Below, piece after piece: positions 1-9,596 of a stretch of DNA of 64,000 bases. The stretch spans positions 1,054,001-1,118,000 of the forward strand of contig JAWKXN010000001.1 of the NCBI GenBank assembly GCA_041396965.1. The letters run 5' to 3'. This DNA comes from Rickettsiales bacterium. Its GTDB lineage: Bacteria; Pseudomonadota; Alphaproteobacteria; Rickettsiales; SXRF01. A program made the position numbers and the translations under genes. The notes under the pieces are model-generated. The model made no database searches, had not been told where the DNA came from, and saw nothing but the letters and a program-made list of their open reading frames with translations. Numbering within the stretch: the stretch's first letter is position 1; each line of letters starts with the position of its first letter.

Positions 1-455
1 TAGATTTGCTTATAACTTATAGTACCAGAAAACCAGTAAATGGCATGGAGTCAGTAATAACTGAAACTTTTCTTAAAAATATAAGAGTTCTCGCTGTTGA
101 TCAGGCTCTGGAAAATCCTGAGAATAAGGCTATCGTAGCAAAAACTATAACTGTTGAGGTGTCTTCTGAAGAAGCAGAGAAAATATCAGTTGCAGCGGAA
201 ATGGGGAAAATATCCTTAGCTCTGGTGAGTACAGCTATCCCTGATGAAAACATACTGTTTAAGAAAAATGTGGATAGTAGAAGCAAGAAAGATAATTTGA
301 ATGAAGTTAAGAATGATAAAGTAAAACATACTCTTTATACTTCAGATGGAGATGTAAGCAATCTCATGGCAGAAAAAGAATCGGCAATAAGCAAAGTACG
401 TATTATTAGAGGTAAAGATATTGAGGTTCTAGAATTTTATCAAGGTGTGAAATGA
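1..455 (+). CDS. cpaB: Flp pilus assembly protein CpaB, C-terminal part (cut by left edge)
   Basis: The reading frame is open to the left edge (first complete codon at base 3), so only about 150 C-terminal residues are present. The sequence has the CpaB/RcpC pattern VLAVDQ, a stretch beginning TITVEVSSEEAEK and then AAEMGKISLAL, which is the core that follows the SAF domain in this family. CpaB is a periplasmic or inner-membrane-anchored protein thought to work with the CpaC secretin in exporting Flp pilin. Its stop codon overlaps the cpaC start (ATGA at 452-455), so the two are probably translationally coupled. The identity rests on both sequence and the following cpaC-D-E-F order. The last ~50 residues are charged and less conserved. 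Confidence 0.85.
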   Translation, partial: DLLITYSTRKPVNGMESVITETFLKNIRVLAVDQALENPENKAIVAKTITVEVSSEEAEKISVAAEMGKISLALVSTAIPDENILFKKNVDSRSKKDNLNEVKNDKVKHTLYTSDGDVSNLMAEKESAISKVRIIRGKDIEVLEFYQGVK

Positions 456-1831
456 AGAAAATACATATAGTTATAGCACTGATTATCAGCTTCTTTTTAT
501 CTACTGCTCCAGTAAATGCTGAAACCACTGTTTACATTGAAATAAATAAAGGAAAAGTAATAAAACTGCCAAGAAAAGCTGCTTCAGTTGTAGTGGCTAA
601 TCCTGATACTGCCGATGTACAAGTGCTATCACCTAGTACTATTTTTGTTTATGGCAGAAAAACTGGAGAGACTTCTATTTCTGTCGTTGATGCTGACGAT
701 AAAGTGATTTTACAGAGAGTTGTTAATATTACGCATAATTTTAATAGCATGGAGAAGATGATAAAAAAAATTTCACCAGACTCTGATATTGAACTAAAAA
801 CCACTAATGAGGGGCTTGTTGTAAGTGGTTACGCCCCGTCTATTAAGGACTCTCAGAATGTAATAAGCGTTGTAGAGTCTTTTATTGGAGAAGGTGGAAA
901 GCTTGTAAACATGATAAATACCGCTGGTGGGGATCAGGTTAATTTACAGGTTAAAATCGTGGAAATGTCGCGTAGTGATCTTAAAACTCTTGGAATAAAC
1001 TTACAATCATCGGTTACTGGAGGTGGTATACTATCCCAAGTGGTTACAGGCTCTCTTGACGCTACGTCATTAGTTGGTAGAGCAGTAAGTGGTAATGCTA
1101 ATATACTTACCAGCCTTACCAGTGGCAATAACACCATAAGTTCATTAATAGACCTTCTTGAGACACAGGGACTCGCGACTGTTCTAGCTGAGCCAAGTCT
1201 TACCACCGTGACTGGAAAACCAGCTAGTTTCTTAGCTGGAGGTCAATATCCTATTCCTGTTGCTGGCAGTGAAGGGACTATAACTGTTGAATATCAGCCT
1301 TTTGGCGTAAGCTTGAACTTCACTCCTGTAGTAATGTCTAATGATAGAATAAGTATTTTAGTAACTCCTGAGGTAAGTACTTTGAATTTCTCTAACCCTA
1401 TACAAGTTAACGGTTTTAACTATCCTATACTTGACACCAGAAAAGCCAATGCCACAGTGGAGCTTGGCAGTGGACAAACATTTGTTCTTGCCGGACTGTT
1501 GCGTAACGATACCAGTAACAATTTAAGCAAAGTTCCCGGTGTTGGTGATATTCCAGTACTTGGCGCTTTATTCCGTTCACAACGATTTCAATCAAGCCAA
1601 ACTGAGCTAGTCATTCTAGTAACTCCATACATAGTTCGTCCAATATCAAATCCAGAATCAGTTCAAACACCTCTGGATGGCTTTAATCCACCAACTGATA
1701 CTGAACGCTTGCTTTTTGGCAGTATTCACAGACAAGAAAAAATGCCAAAACAAGAACAGGAAAATATTGAAAGTCTATATGGCGAGGAAGAATATAAATT
1801 AAATGGTGAAAGCGGATTTATTCTGGAGTAA
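452..1831 (+). CDS. cpaC: Tad/Flp pilus outer-membrane secretin CpaC (RcpA)
   Basis: A 459-aa secretin that forms the outer-membrane channel for the Flp pilus. Residues 1-23 are a signal peptide ending in VNA. Residues ~25-95 are the N-terminal pilus-formation domain (INKGKVIKLPRKAASV, VANPDTADVQV, VYGRKTGETSI). A BON-like segment lies at ~100-150, and the secretin domain at ~230-390 includes VLAEPSLTTVTGKPASFLAG and the closing segment VPGVGDIPVLGALFRS. Length is normal for CpaC. The start overlaps the cpaB stop by 4 bases. The C-terminal ~60 residues after VTPYIVRP are a loose charged tail. It is the second gene of the cpaB-C-D-E-F-tadB-C operon. Confidence 0.95.
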   Translation: MKKIHIVIALIISFFLSTAPVNAETTVYIEINKGKVIKLPRKAASVVVANPDTADVQVLSPSTIFVYGRKTGETSISVVDADDKVILQRVVNITHNFNSMEKMIKKISPDSDIELKTTNEGLVVSGYAPSIKDSQNVISVVESFIGEGGKLVNMINTAGGDQVNLQVKIVEMSRSDLKTLGINLQSSVTGGGILSQVVTGSLDATSLVGRAVSGNANILTSLTSGNNTISSLIDLLETQGLATVLAEPSLTTVTGKPASFLAGGQYPIPVAGSEGTITVEYQPFGVSLNFTPVVMSNDRISILVTPEVSTLNFSNPIQVNGFNYPILDTRKANATVELGSGQTFVLAGLLRNDTSNNLSKVPGVGDIPVLGALFRSQRFQSSQTELVILVTPYIVRPISNPESVQTPLDGFNPPTDTERLLFGSIHRQEKMPKQEQENIESLYGEEEYKLNGESGFILE

Positions 1832-1835
1832 TGGC

Positions 1836-2507
1836 ATGAGCGTAATTAAAAAAAACAATATTATTATTTTATTAGCGATGTTATCTTCTCTATTATCTGG
1901 GTGTATGCCTGAACTTGATATGCAGGGACATAACCCTAAGGAATATTATAAAAAATATCCAATAAAAAATCATGTTTTAAGTGAAAATAGTCTCTTAATA
2001 TTACAATTTAGTAACAAGTATAAGTTCTTAAGGAATGAAGATGAAGCAGAGTTAGTTAAAACTATCAATGACATAAGAATAAATGCTGTGAGTGACATAG
2101 AGATACGTTACTCAAGAGAACTTCCTTATCGCTATAAAAGAGTGGCTTATGTAAATTCTTTGCTAAAGAAATCTGGTCATTATGAAAATATTAGATCATT
2201 TGCTGATAGTTCGGTTCCATATAATCAAATTATAATAGAAATAAATCATCTATCAGTTTTGCCTCCTAAATGTCCGGATTGGAGAAAATCACCTGTTACA
2301 AATTACACCAATACTCCCGCCGCTAATTGGAGATGCGCAAGTACGGTAAATTTAGGTCTTATGATTGATAATCCAAGAGATTTAATACATGGGCAAAACA
2401 ATAATATTAGCAACTCAAGCAGAGCGGCTGAAGCTATAAAAAACTATTATACAACGGAGGATTCCTCTGAGTCTTCTAGCACTTCATCATCCTCTTCAAA
2501 AGAATAA
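1836..2507 (+). CDS. cpaD: Pilus assembly lipoprotein CpaD
   Basis: A 223-aa outer-membrane lipoprotein of the Tad system, thought to assist or stabilise the CpaC secretin. It has a type II signal peptide with lipobox LLSGC. The C-terminal half carries the CpaD signature: CPDW, then an Asn/Ala-rich segment with NWRCAS, then NLGLMIDNPRDL. The ATG at 1836 is preferred over the upstream in-frame ATG at 1803 because GGAG lies at 1825-1828 with good spacing and the lipobox then sits at a normal distance. The upstream start would overlap cpaC by 29 bases. The last ~15 residues are almost only Ser, Thr and Glu. It lies between cpaC and cpaE as in Caulobacter-type clusters. Confidence 0.88.
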   Translation: MSVIKKNNIIILLAMLSSLLSGCMPELDMQGHNPKEYYKKYPIKNHVLSENSLLILQFSNKYKFLRNEDEAELVKTINDIRINAVSDIEIRYSRELPYRYKRVAYVNSLLKKSGHYENIRSFADSSVPYNQIIIEINHLSVLPPKCPDWRKSPVTNYTNTPAANWRCASTVNLGLMIDNPRDLIHGQNNNISNSSRAAEAIKNYYTTEDSSESSSTSSSSSKE

Positions 2508-2539
2508 ATTAGGTAACTTATTTTAGAGTGCGATTAGCT

Positions 2540-3754
2540 ATGGAAAAAGATAATACAAATATTAAGTTTCTAGCGTTTGTAAAAGACGATAGTGATATAA
2601 AGATATTATCCGAGTTTGCCAGTGAGAACGGTTTAGGCGAGAATTCTGTTCAAAAAGGTGATATTGGCGCGGCTATATCCTATTTGAATAACAAACAACC
2701 ACCAGAAACATTGTTAATAGAGATAGAATCCGCTGACTCCGCTCCAAAACAATTTGATGAGTTGGCTAATTTTTGCAGTCCAGAAACTAAAGTAATAGTA
2801 GTTGGAAAAATAAATGAGTATAGCTTCTATTGTTGGTTAAAGGATATAGGAATATCTAACTATCTACTTATGCCTCTTAAAAAAGAGACCGTTGCTAATA
2901 TTTATAACAAAGCTGTTAAAAAACCACAAGAAGGCAATAATGAGGTAAAAGAACCAACAAAAATATTTTCTATAATTGGCGTGCGTGGAGGAGTTGGCGC
3001 TTCTACTGTAGCGCTTAATCTTGCTGGTATATTCGCTAAAAATTCTGGAAAAAAAGTAGCGTTAGTTGATTTAGACGCGTATAAGGGTACACTTTCACTA
3101 ATGATAGATATAGAACCTTCTCATGGTTTGCGTGATGCTCTTGAAAGACCTGATAGGATAGATCCTTTATTTATTGACAGGGTTATGAGTAAAACTCACG
3201 AAAATTTATGGGTATTAAGCGCGGAAGAACCCTTGCAAGAACAAATAAATATAGCGGACGCGACAGCTGATTCCTTGATTAAAGAATTGTCCAATAAATA
3301 CGATATTATAATAATGGATATACCGAGATATATGGATAAATTCTGTCACGGGTGCTTAAAATATTCTGATAGTGTTATATTAGTTGCAGAGTTATCTCTA
3401 CAATCAATTCGTGATAGTTTACGTTTTAGTGATTTTATCGCTGATATATTAAAAATGCCGAGACCAATGGTAATAGCTAACAGGGTAGGTGCTGGCGCTA
3501 AAAATGAAATCGGAACCGCTGATTTTGAAAAAGGCATAATGGCAAAGCTTGAGGAAAAAATTAGCTATCATCCTGATATATTTATGTCTATAGGTTCCGA
3601 CATACCTGCAGTCCACCATGCCAAACATAATGTGGTGAAACCTCTATATTCGATAGCTAAAAAATTAATACCAACTCTAAAGGAAGAAGACATAAAAGTC
3701 GAAAAAGGCTTATTTGACTTCATGAAAAAGAAAGAAAATAAAGACAAAGAATAA
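2540..3754 (+). CDS. cpaE: Tad pilus localisation ATPase CpaE/TadZ
   Basis: A 404-aa protein with an atypical receiver-like N-terminal domain (~1-125) and a MinD/ParA-type ATPase domain (~140-400). The P-loop region reads GVRGGVGASTVALNLA, the GAST variant typical of TadZ/CpaE rather than the GKTT of ParA. Other ATPase signatures are VALVDLDAYKGTLSLMIDI and IIIMDIPRY. In Caulobacter, CpaE targets the pilus machine to the cell pole. The start is taken as the ATG at 2540; an in-frame GTG at 2528 is possible, and neither has a strong Shine-Dalgarno. The C-terminus is very Lys-rich. Confidence 0.9.
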   Translation: MEKDNTNIKFLAFVKDDSDIKILSEFASENGLGENSVQKGDIGAAISYLNNKQPPETLLIEIESADSAPKQFDELANFCSPETKVIVVGKINEYSFYCWLKDIGISNYLLMPLKKETVANIYNKAVKKPQEGNNEVKEPTKIFSIIGVRGGVGASTVALNLAGIFAKNSGKKVALVDLDAYKGTLSLMIDIEPSHGLRDALERPDRIDPLFIDRVMSKTHENLWVLSAEEPLQEQINIADATADSLIKELSNKYDIIIMDIPRYMDKFCHGCLKYSDSVILVAELSLQSIRDSLRFSDFIADILKMPRPMVIANRVGAGAKNEIGTADFEKGIMAKLEEKISYHPDIFMSIGSDIPAVHHAKHNVVKPLYSIAKKLIPTLKEEDIKVEKGLFDFMKKKENKDKE

Positions 3755-3830
3755 ATAATTATGAACATAAAATATAAAATCATATATAAAAAAAAACTTA
3801 GTATTACCCCTAAAGTAAAGAGGTATTCTA

Positions 3831-5369
3831 ATGTTTGGTAGACGCGGTATAAGCTCAACAGAAGCATCTCCTCAATCTCCGGCTATAAATAAAGAGAAGG
3901 AAACTCAAGCTGAGAATAACCAAAATACTGCTGGTAACTCGTCACCGGCGGTTGTTGTCTCTCCACAAACAGCGAGTCCTGTTAAAGAAGCCGCTTCAGA
4001 ACCTGTTAATAATTTAGATAAATTACAACCAAAAGAAGATCTGCTCGCTGGCTCAAGTGATAGCAGTCTGGACGCTCCAAAACCACCAAGTAAAGAAGCT
4101 CAGGAATTAGCGGCGACTAAAGATAAGATATATAACCTTCTGCTTGAGCAAATTGATATTACTACTTCTTCAAGATTACCACGTAGTGAGCTTAAACGGC
4201 AAATTATAGAGTTAATCGGTGAGATAGTAATGGAGCAAAGATTGCCACTTAACTACGCCGAACAACAATTACTAGCCAATCAAATTGTTGATGATATGCT
4301 TGGTTTTGGACCTTTGGAACCTCTGCTTAGAGATTCTTTGATTACTGATATAATGGTAAATGGTCCATACCAAATTTATGTTGAGAGAAAAGGTAAGCTT
4401 GAGTTAACAGACGTAAAGTTTCGTGATAATGAGCATGTAATGTCTGTAGCTACTCGTATCGTAACAGGGATAGGTAGAAGAGTTGATGAGTCAAGCCCTA
4501 TCTGTGACGCTCGCTTACCAGATGGAAGCCGTGTTAACGTTATCGCTCAACCTCTCGCGATTCGTGGGACATCAATCTCTATTCGTAAATTTTCTGAGAA
4601 AAAAATAACATTAGACGCTATGGTTAATACGAGTAGCGTCTCTCCAAATCTTTGTAAATTGCTTAAAATATGTGGAGCTATTCGCCTGAATGTTATTATT
4701 TCTGGTGGTACTGGTTCTGGTAAAACTACCATGCTTAACGCTCTTTCCCGCATGATAAGTAACGGTGAAAGGATTGTAACTATTGAGGATGCCGCCGAGC
4801 TGCAACTACAACAACCACACGTAGTCCCACTAGAGACAAGAACAGCGAATTTAGAAGGAGATGGCGAGATTACTATGCGAGATTTGGTAAAAAACGCCCT
4901 TAGGATGCGTCCTGACCGAATTATTCTTGGTGAGGTGCGTGGAGCGGAAGCTTTTGACCTTCTGCAAGCCATGAATACAGGTCATGATGGTTCAATGGGA
5001 ACATTGCACGCGAATAGTCCTCGTGAGGCTCTAACTCGTATGGAAAATCTAGTTAGTATGGCAGGTGGTAATCTTACTAGCAAAGCTTTACGTACTCAGA
5101 TAGCTGGCGCTGTTAATCTTATTGTGCAAATAAGTCGTATGCGTGATGGAGTAAGACGAGTTACTCATGTTACCGAGATAATAGGTATGGAAGGTGATGT
5201 TATAGTCACCCAAGATCTTTATACTTACAATTTTCAAGGTGAAGGTGATGATGGAAAACTAGTTGGTGAATTTAGGTCTTCTGGAATAAGACCACATTTT
5301 TCGCAAAAAGCATCTTACTTCGGGCTGGATAAACAACTTATAGAAGCCATGTCTACGGAACCTCAATAA
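3831..5369 (+). CDS. cpaF: Tad secretion ATPase CpaF/TadA
   Basis: A 512-aa type II/IV secretion ATPase that powers Flp pilus assembly at the inner membrane. Residues 1-~95 are a low-complexity Ser/Ala/Pro/Gln region with no recognisable fold. The catalytic domain follows, with Walker A GGTGSGKTT near residues 290-300, the Asp box TIEDAAELQL, Walker B IILGEVRGAEAFD and the His box TGHDGSMGTLHANSP. An AGAGG-like ribosome site (aaagaggt) lies just before the ATG. It sits between cpaE and tadB. Family motifs are complete, so it is probably active. Confidence 0.96.
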   Translation: MFGRRGISSTEASPQSPAINKEKETQAENNQNTAGNSSPAVVVSPQTASPVKEAASEPVNNLDKLQPKEDLLAGSSDSSLDAPKPPSKEAQELAATKDKIYNLLLEQIDITTSSRLPRSELKRQIIELIGEIVMEQRLPLNYAEQQLLANQIVDDMLGFGPLEPLLRDSLITDIMVNGPYQIYVERKGKLELTDVKFRDNEHVMSVATRIVTGIGRRVDESSPICDARLPDGSRVNVIAQPLAIRGTSISIRKFSEKKITLDAMVNTSSVSPNLCKLLKICGAIRLNVIISGGTGSGKTTMLNALSRMISNGERIVTIEDAAELQLQQPHVVPLETRTANLEGDGEITMRDLVKNALRMRPDRIILGEVRGAEAFDLLQAMNTGHDGSMGTLHANSPREALTRMENLVSMAGGNLTSKALRTQIAGAVNLIVQISRMRDGVRRVTHVTEIIGMEGDVIVTQDLYTYNFQGEGDDGKLVGEFRSSGIRPHFSQKASYFGLDKQLIEAMSTEPQ

Positions 5370-5388
5370 TAACGTATGGTAACTAATA

Positions 5389-6348
5389 ATGCTTACTAAC
5401 GCTGTAATTTTTATCTGTGTGATCCTATTGATAGCGTTAGTTTCAGCTAAAAAGATAGCTGATAGTCGCGAGCTAAGGCGACGTATTGATAGAATGAGAA
5501 TGAAAAGTTCCGCCGCGCCTAAAGTAATGCGAGAACTTTCATTACGCAGAAAAAATCTTGAAAGTAAGGGACTATCTTCCATCTTACTTAAGCCACTTCC
5601 TAATTCTAAACGTATAGCTATTTTACTTGATAACGCAGGAATAAAAATAACTCCCAAGCAGTTTATTTTGCGCAGATTTGTTACAGTATTACTTATCATA
5701 GCTGGGGCTGCAATATTCAAATTTTCGGTATTAATGTCCATTCCAGTAGCCTTAATTGCGGGAATATGGCTACCGTTTAAGATAATAAAAATGAAAATGG
5801 AAAAACGTTCCAGAGAGTTCTTGAGAGCTTTTCCTGAAGCGATAGATCTTATCGTAAGAGGGTTAAGATCAGGTCTGCCCGTCTCGGATTCTATAGTACA
5901 AGTATCAACTGAGCTTCCAGACCCCATAGGTAGTGTGTTTGCTACTGTAGCAAATAAAATGAAGTTGGGTATATCACTAGAAAAATCTCTTTTAGAAACC
6001 GCGAAAGAACTTAACTTAAGAGAGTTTCATTTTTTTACCACAAGTATAATATTACAACGTGAGACTGGTGGCAATCTTTCAGAGATTCTTAATAACCTTT
6101 CTGATGTATTGCGTTCTCGCTTTATGATGAAAATGAAGATCAAGGCAATTACTTCAGAAGCTAGGGCATCAGCCGTTATTATTGGCTCACTTCCTTTTGT
6201 GGTCGCCGCCGCTGTAATGTTTGTAAGCCCCAACTATCTAAAACCTTTAATAGAGGAGGAGGGAGGAAACCAAGCGCTAGCGGTAGCGTTTGGCATGCTT
6301 TCTTTTGGAATATGGTCGATGAACCGAATGTCAAGATTTGAGATATGA
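5389..6348 (+). CDS. tadB: Tad inner-membrane platform protein TadB
   Basis: A 319-aa member of the type II secretion F (GspF) family. It has one N-terminal membrane helix (~3-20), a paired helix segment at ~98-125, a cytoplasmic GspF domain (FLRAFPEAIDLIVRGLRSG, then VSTELPDPIG and LQRETGGNLSEILNNLS), and two C-terminal helices at ~260-315. The ETGGNLSEIL stretch is characteristic of TadB. With TadC it forms the platform on which the CpaF ATPase acts. It starts 19 bases after cpaF. Confidence 0.93.
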   Translation: MLTNAVIFICVILLIALVSAKKIADSRELRRRIDRMRMKSSAAPKVMRELSLRRKNLESKGLSSILLKPLPNSKRIAILLDNAGIKITPKQFILRRFVTVLLIIAGAAIFKFSVLMSIPVALIAGIWLPFKIIKMKMEKRSREFLRAFPEAIDLIVRGLRSGLPVSDSIVQVSTELPDPIGSVFATVANKMKLGISLEKSLLETAKELNLREFHFFTTSIILQRETGGNLSEILNNLSDVLRSRFMMKMKIKAITSEARASAVIIGSLPFVVAAAVMFVSPNYLKPLIEEEGGNQALAVAFGMLSFGIWSMNRMSRFEI

Positions 6349-6349
6349 T

Positions 6350-7378
6350 ATGATCCAGCAAACCGAACGACTAGATCCCATATCCGCTTTTATTAAGGTA
6401 AACCTACCAGCTGGTATTAGTGTAGATGATTTTTATATAGGTATTACTTTCCTTATAATAGCAATTTCTATCGTCCTAATTGATAATATGTTAGGAAATA
6501 GAAAAAATAGACTTATGGCACGCATCAAAGCGATACATGCTCGTCGTAAGGAATTATATAAGCAGGAAATGTCGCCCAAAAAGCGTAAAAAACCTGAAAG
6601 TAGCATAAATTTTATGCGTAAAGTCTCTATGAAATTTGAGTTAGTCAAAAAATTTCAATTAGAACAAGCAGAAGCTACTTTAGTACAAGCTGGATTTAGA
6701 ACTAAAGACGCGCTACTTATATTCGCTTTTATAACTCTAGTATTACCTTTTATTTTAGGTCCTCTTGGAGTCATATTAATGGAGCTGTCAACACCGGTGA
6801 CCTTTACTGGTAAGCTTCTTGGCTGGTTATGGCCTTTGCTTGGTCTATATTTCGGTCTTAAACTCCCTTGGATATTTATAAGAAGAAAAAAAGCAAAACG
6901 TTATCTCGCTATCCAAAGAGCCTTGTCAGATACTCTTGACCTAATGACTGTATGCGCTGAAGCTGGACTTAGCATAACAGCGTCAATGGATAGAGTCGCA
7001 AGAGAATTAGGAACAGCATATCCTGAAATGGCGGAAGAATTAACTCTAACATCTGTGGAGATAAATTTTTATCCAGAACGTAATAAGGCTCTCACTAATT
7101 TTGCTGAACGTTGTGATATGAAAGAAATACGTGGTATTGTTACTGTTCTAATTCAGACCGAAAAATACGGTACTCCAATAGCTCAGGCATTAAGGGTATT
7201 ATCGGCAGAGTTCCGGCAGACTAGAATGATGAGAGCTGAAAATAAAGCAGCGCGTCTTCCCGCACTCATGACACTCCCCATGATATTATTTATTTTGCCT
7301 ACAGTTTTTATAATAATCATGGCACCGGCGGTAATCAATGCCAAAAAGAATTTGTATGGGAGTGAGTTTTCAAAATAA
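6350..7378 (+). CDS. tadC: Tad inner-membrane platform protein TadC
   Basis: A 342-aa GspF-family protein and partner of TadB. It has an N-terminal membrane segment, a pair of helices around ~125-190, the GspF domain (ALSDTLDLMTVCAEAGLS, then TEKYGTPIAQALRVLSAEFR) and a final hydrophobic helix (LMTLPMILFILPTVFIIIMAP). The YGTPIAQAL motif is typical of TadC. The ATG at 6350, one base after the tadB stop, is preferred over a TTG at 6338 inside tadB. It ends the operon: no TadD, TadE or TadF gene follows, and the pilin and prepilin peptidase genes are not in this window. Confidence 0.92.
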   Translation: MIQQTERLDPISAFIKVNLPAGISVDDFYIGITFLIIAISIVLIDNMLGNRKNRLMARIKAIHARRKELYKQEMSPKKRKKPESSINFMRKVSMKFELVKKFQLEQAEATLVQAGFRTKDALLIFAFITLVLPFILGPLGVILMELSTPVTFTGKLLGWLWPLLGLYFGLKLPWIFIRRKKAKRYLAIQRALSDTLDLMTVCAEAGLSITASMDRVARELGTAYPEMAEELTLTSVEINFYPERNKALTNFAERCDMKEIRGIVTVLIQTEKYGTPIAQALRVLSAEFRQTRMMRAENKAARLPALMTLPMILFILPTVFIIIMAPAVINAKKNLYGSEFSK

Positions 7379-7393
7379 ATTCACAAATACTAT

Positions 7394-7837
7394 CTACGCC
7401 TCAGAGTGTTTTTGTTCATTATATCTAATCAGAAAACTATTTAAACATTTCTCTAACTGCGATTTATGTCTAAGCAAGTCATTGTCATGAACTCCAACAA
7501 GCTTTTTATTTATCTCTTTTAGTCCTTGTTCACAGGCATGCGCTAACATATCAAGAGGATTTTCTAAAACTGGTAACAATACTGAATCGCTATCATCATG
7601 CTTGTAATGCTGATGAAACTTACGAGGACCTCTTACCTCAGCAAGAGCTAGCGAAATTCGGGTAACTATGTTCTTAAAACGCTGTTGCCAATACATTCTT
7701 TCAGTATCATTCTTGGTAGAAAATCTACTTTCTAATAGTCTGGCGCAAATATCTTCCATTAACAGCAATGATTCGTTTAATGAACTCGTTATACGGTAAG
7801 TTGAAGAATTCGCGGGTTTTTCAGCCACAATATCCAT
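7394..7837 (-). CDS. Conserved-looking protein of unknown function, 147 aa
   Basis: I do not recognise this family. The protein is soluble, predicted mostly helical and charged, with HQHYKHDDSD in the middle and no signal peptide or membrane segment. The start at 7837 is well supported by a near-perfect AGGAGG with normal spacing on the minus strand; an upstream in-frame start at 7882 has no such site. It lies tail to tail with tadC, 15 bases away, and is divergent from eno. The strong ribosome site argues that it is a real, expressed gene. Nothing ties it to the pilus apart from its position. Confidence 0.7.
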   Translation of the reverse strand: MDIVAEKPANSSTYRITSSLNESLLLMEDICARLLESRFSTKNDTERMYWQQRFKNIVTRISLALAEVRGPRKFHQHYKHDDSDSVLLPVLENPLDMLAHACEQGLKEINKKLVGVHDNDLLRHKSQLEKCLNSFLIRYNEQKHSEA

Positions 7838-8027
7838 ATTATACCTCCTTGTTAAGGCATACCGCCACCAATAATCCAGCAATATCCAATACTCTACTAC
7901 AAAACTAGAAAAAATTCTAGATATATGATTATTAAAATCAACTTTATTATCTTTATTTTATGGAATTTATTTTGATATATGTTATCTAACTAACAAAATT
8001 TTAGAAAATTCAATTTAGGAGAAAAAA

Positions 8028-9305
8028 GTGGTAGATATTATAAGTGTTTACGCTCGTGAGATAGTTGATAGTCGTGGCAACCCAACAGTTGAGGTTGACG
8101 TTGAGTTAGAAGATGGATCTTTTGGTCGCGCGGGAGTGCCATCGGGAGCTTCTACAGGTTCATTGGAAGCATTAGAATTGCGTGATGGCAATAAAAAAAT
8201 ATATAAAGGTAAAGGGGTCAGTAAAGCGGTTAATAACGTAAATAACATAATAGCGGATGCTATTATCGGGTTTGACGCTAGGGAACAAATAAAAATAGAC
8301 CAAACTCTTCTTGAGTTAGACGGAACAAAGAATAAAGCTAAATTAGGAGCGAATGCTGTTCTTGGTGTGTCACTGGCTATAGCTAAAGCCGCCGCGCAAT
8401 CTTGCGCCTTACCTTTTTATCGCTACGTCGGTGGTTGTGGAACTCATATAATGCCTGTACCACTTATGAATATTATCAATGGTGGTCAACACGCTAATAA
8501 TAAACTTGATATACAGGAATTTATGATAATGCCTGTTTCAGCGAATAGTATGACAGAAGCTATTCGTATGGGAGCTGAGATATTCCATGAATTGAAACAT
8601 CGTCTCAGCGAAGAGGGATATAATGTCTCTGTCGGTGATGAGGGAGGTTTCGCGCCCAATTTCTCAAAGTCTGAGGAAGCCTTATCATTTATAATGAAAG
8701 CGATAGAAAGCGCAGGATATAGAGCTGGAGAAGACATAGTTTTAGCCCTTGATGTAGCAGCTAGTGAATTTTTCCATGATGGTAAATATATAATGGAAGG
8801 AGAGGGGAAAAATTTAGATTGCGGTAAAATGCTTAAATATTATGAAAAGCTAGTAAATAGCTATCCTATCGTATCAATTGAAGATCCAATGGCTGAGGAT
8901 GACCATGTTGGCTGGAAAGAAATGACGGCTTTATTTGGTGATAAAATCCAATTAGTTGGAGATGATTTATTCGTTACCAATCCGGTTATCCTATCAGAAG
9001 GGATAGAGCAGGGCATGGCAAACGCTCTACTGGTAAAACCTAATCAAATCGGTACACTTACCGAGACCATGCAAGCGGTACAGCTAGCTCACCGCTCAGG
9101 ATATAGAGCTATTCTTTCTCATCGTTCAGGCGAGACAGAGGATACAACTATAGCGCATCTTGCGGTAGCGAGTAATTGTGGACAGATTAAAACCGGATCA
9201 TTGTCACGTACTGACAGGCTGGCTAAATATAATGAACTTATCCGTATAGAGGAAGAACTAGGAATCTGCGCTCATTACGCTGGAAACGCTATTTTGATGG
9301 ATTAG
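8028..9305 (+). CDS. eno: Enolase
   Basis: A 425-aa phosphopyruvate hydratase interconverting 2-phosphoglycerate and phosphoenolpyruvate in glycolysis. Motifs: SGASTGSLEALELRDG near residue 40, VGDEGGFAPN around 205, the metal ligands in LALDVAASEF, IEDPMAEDDH and QLVGDDLFVTN, the catalytic Lys in LLVKPNQIGTLTET, and SHRSGETED. Length is normal. The start is GTG, with TAGGAG 7 bases upstream. It is followed tail to tail by a small minus-strand ORF that overlaps its last codons by 17 bases. Confidence 0.98.
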   Translation: MVDIISVYAREIVDSRGNPTVEVDVELEDGSFGRAGVPSGASTGSLEALELRDGNKKIYKGKGVSKAVNNVNNIIADAIIGFDAREQIKIDQTLLELDGTKNKAKLGANAVLGVSLAIAKAAAQSCALPFYRYVGGCGTHIMPVPLMNIINGGQHANNKLDIQEFMIMPVSANSMTEAIRMGAEIFHELKHRLSEEGYNVSVGDEGGFAPNFSKSEEALSFIMKAIESAGYRAGEDIVLALDVAASEFFHDGKYIMEGEGKNLDCGKMLKYYEKLVNSYPIVSIEDPMAEDDHVGWKEMTALFGDKIQLVGDDLFVTNPVILSEGIEQGMANALLVKPNQIGTLTETMQAVQLAHRSGYRAILSHRSGETEDTTIAHLAVASNCGQIKTGSLSRTDRLAKYNELIRIEEELGICAHYAGNAILMD

Positions 9306-9555
9306 ACACGGCACTTACATTGCTCTGATGTTCATCAAATCTCTTACGCATGGAGCAACAAATATATTCCATGTTTTGCTGGTTTTTTTGTAATACCTTG
9401 CTTATGCAGTCAAATAACATGAGATCTGTCTTAGTAGGAATATAGTTTTTATCTATTTTATACATATAAGAGACATTTACGGCTTTTACGGCAAGCTGTA
9501 CTGCTTCCTCAAGAGCACTTTTCCGGTTAAATATTAATCTCAGAAGTTTTTTCAT
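9289..9555 (-). CDS. Small hypothetical protein, 88 aa
   Basis: Unrecognised 88-aa protein with a basic N-terminus (MKKLLRLIFNRK), two Cys in EYICCSMRKRF, and no clear domain. It overlaps the 3' end of eno by 17 bases in the opposite direction. Its ATG lies 46 bases downstream of the terminator-like hairpin at 9601-9631, so the structured transcript at 9597-9781 could be either its leader or an independent RNA. The evidence for coding is the ORF itself and the otherwise empty position. Confidence 0.5.
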   Translation of the reverse strand: MKKLLRLIFNRKSALEEAVQLAVKAVNVSYMYKIDKNYIPTKTDLMLFDCISKVLQKNQQNMEYICCSMRKRFDEHQSNVSAVSNPSK

Positions 9556-9596
9556 AACACACCATTCTCATTTTTCATTTTATCAAAATATTAATG

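Noticed and set aside
4547..4972. 141-aa open frame on the minus strand inside cpaF
   Set aside because: Antisense to highly conserved ATPase motifs; composition follows the sense codons and there is no ribosome site or homology.
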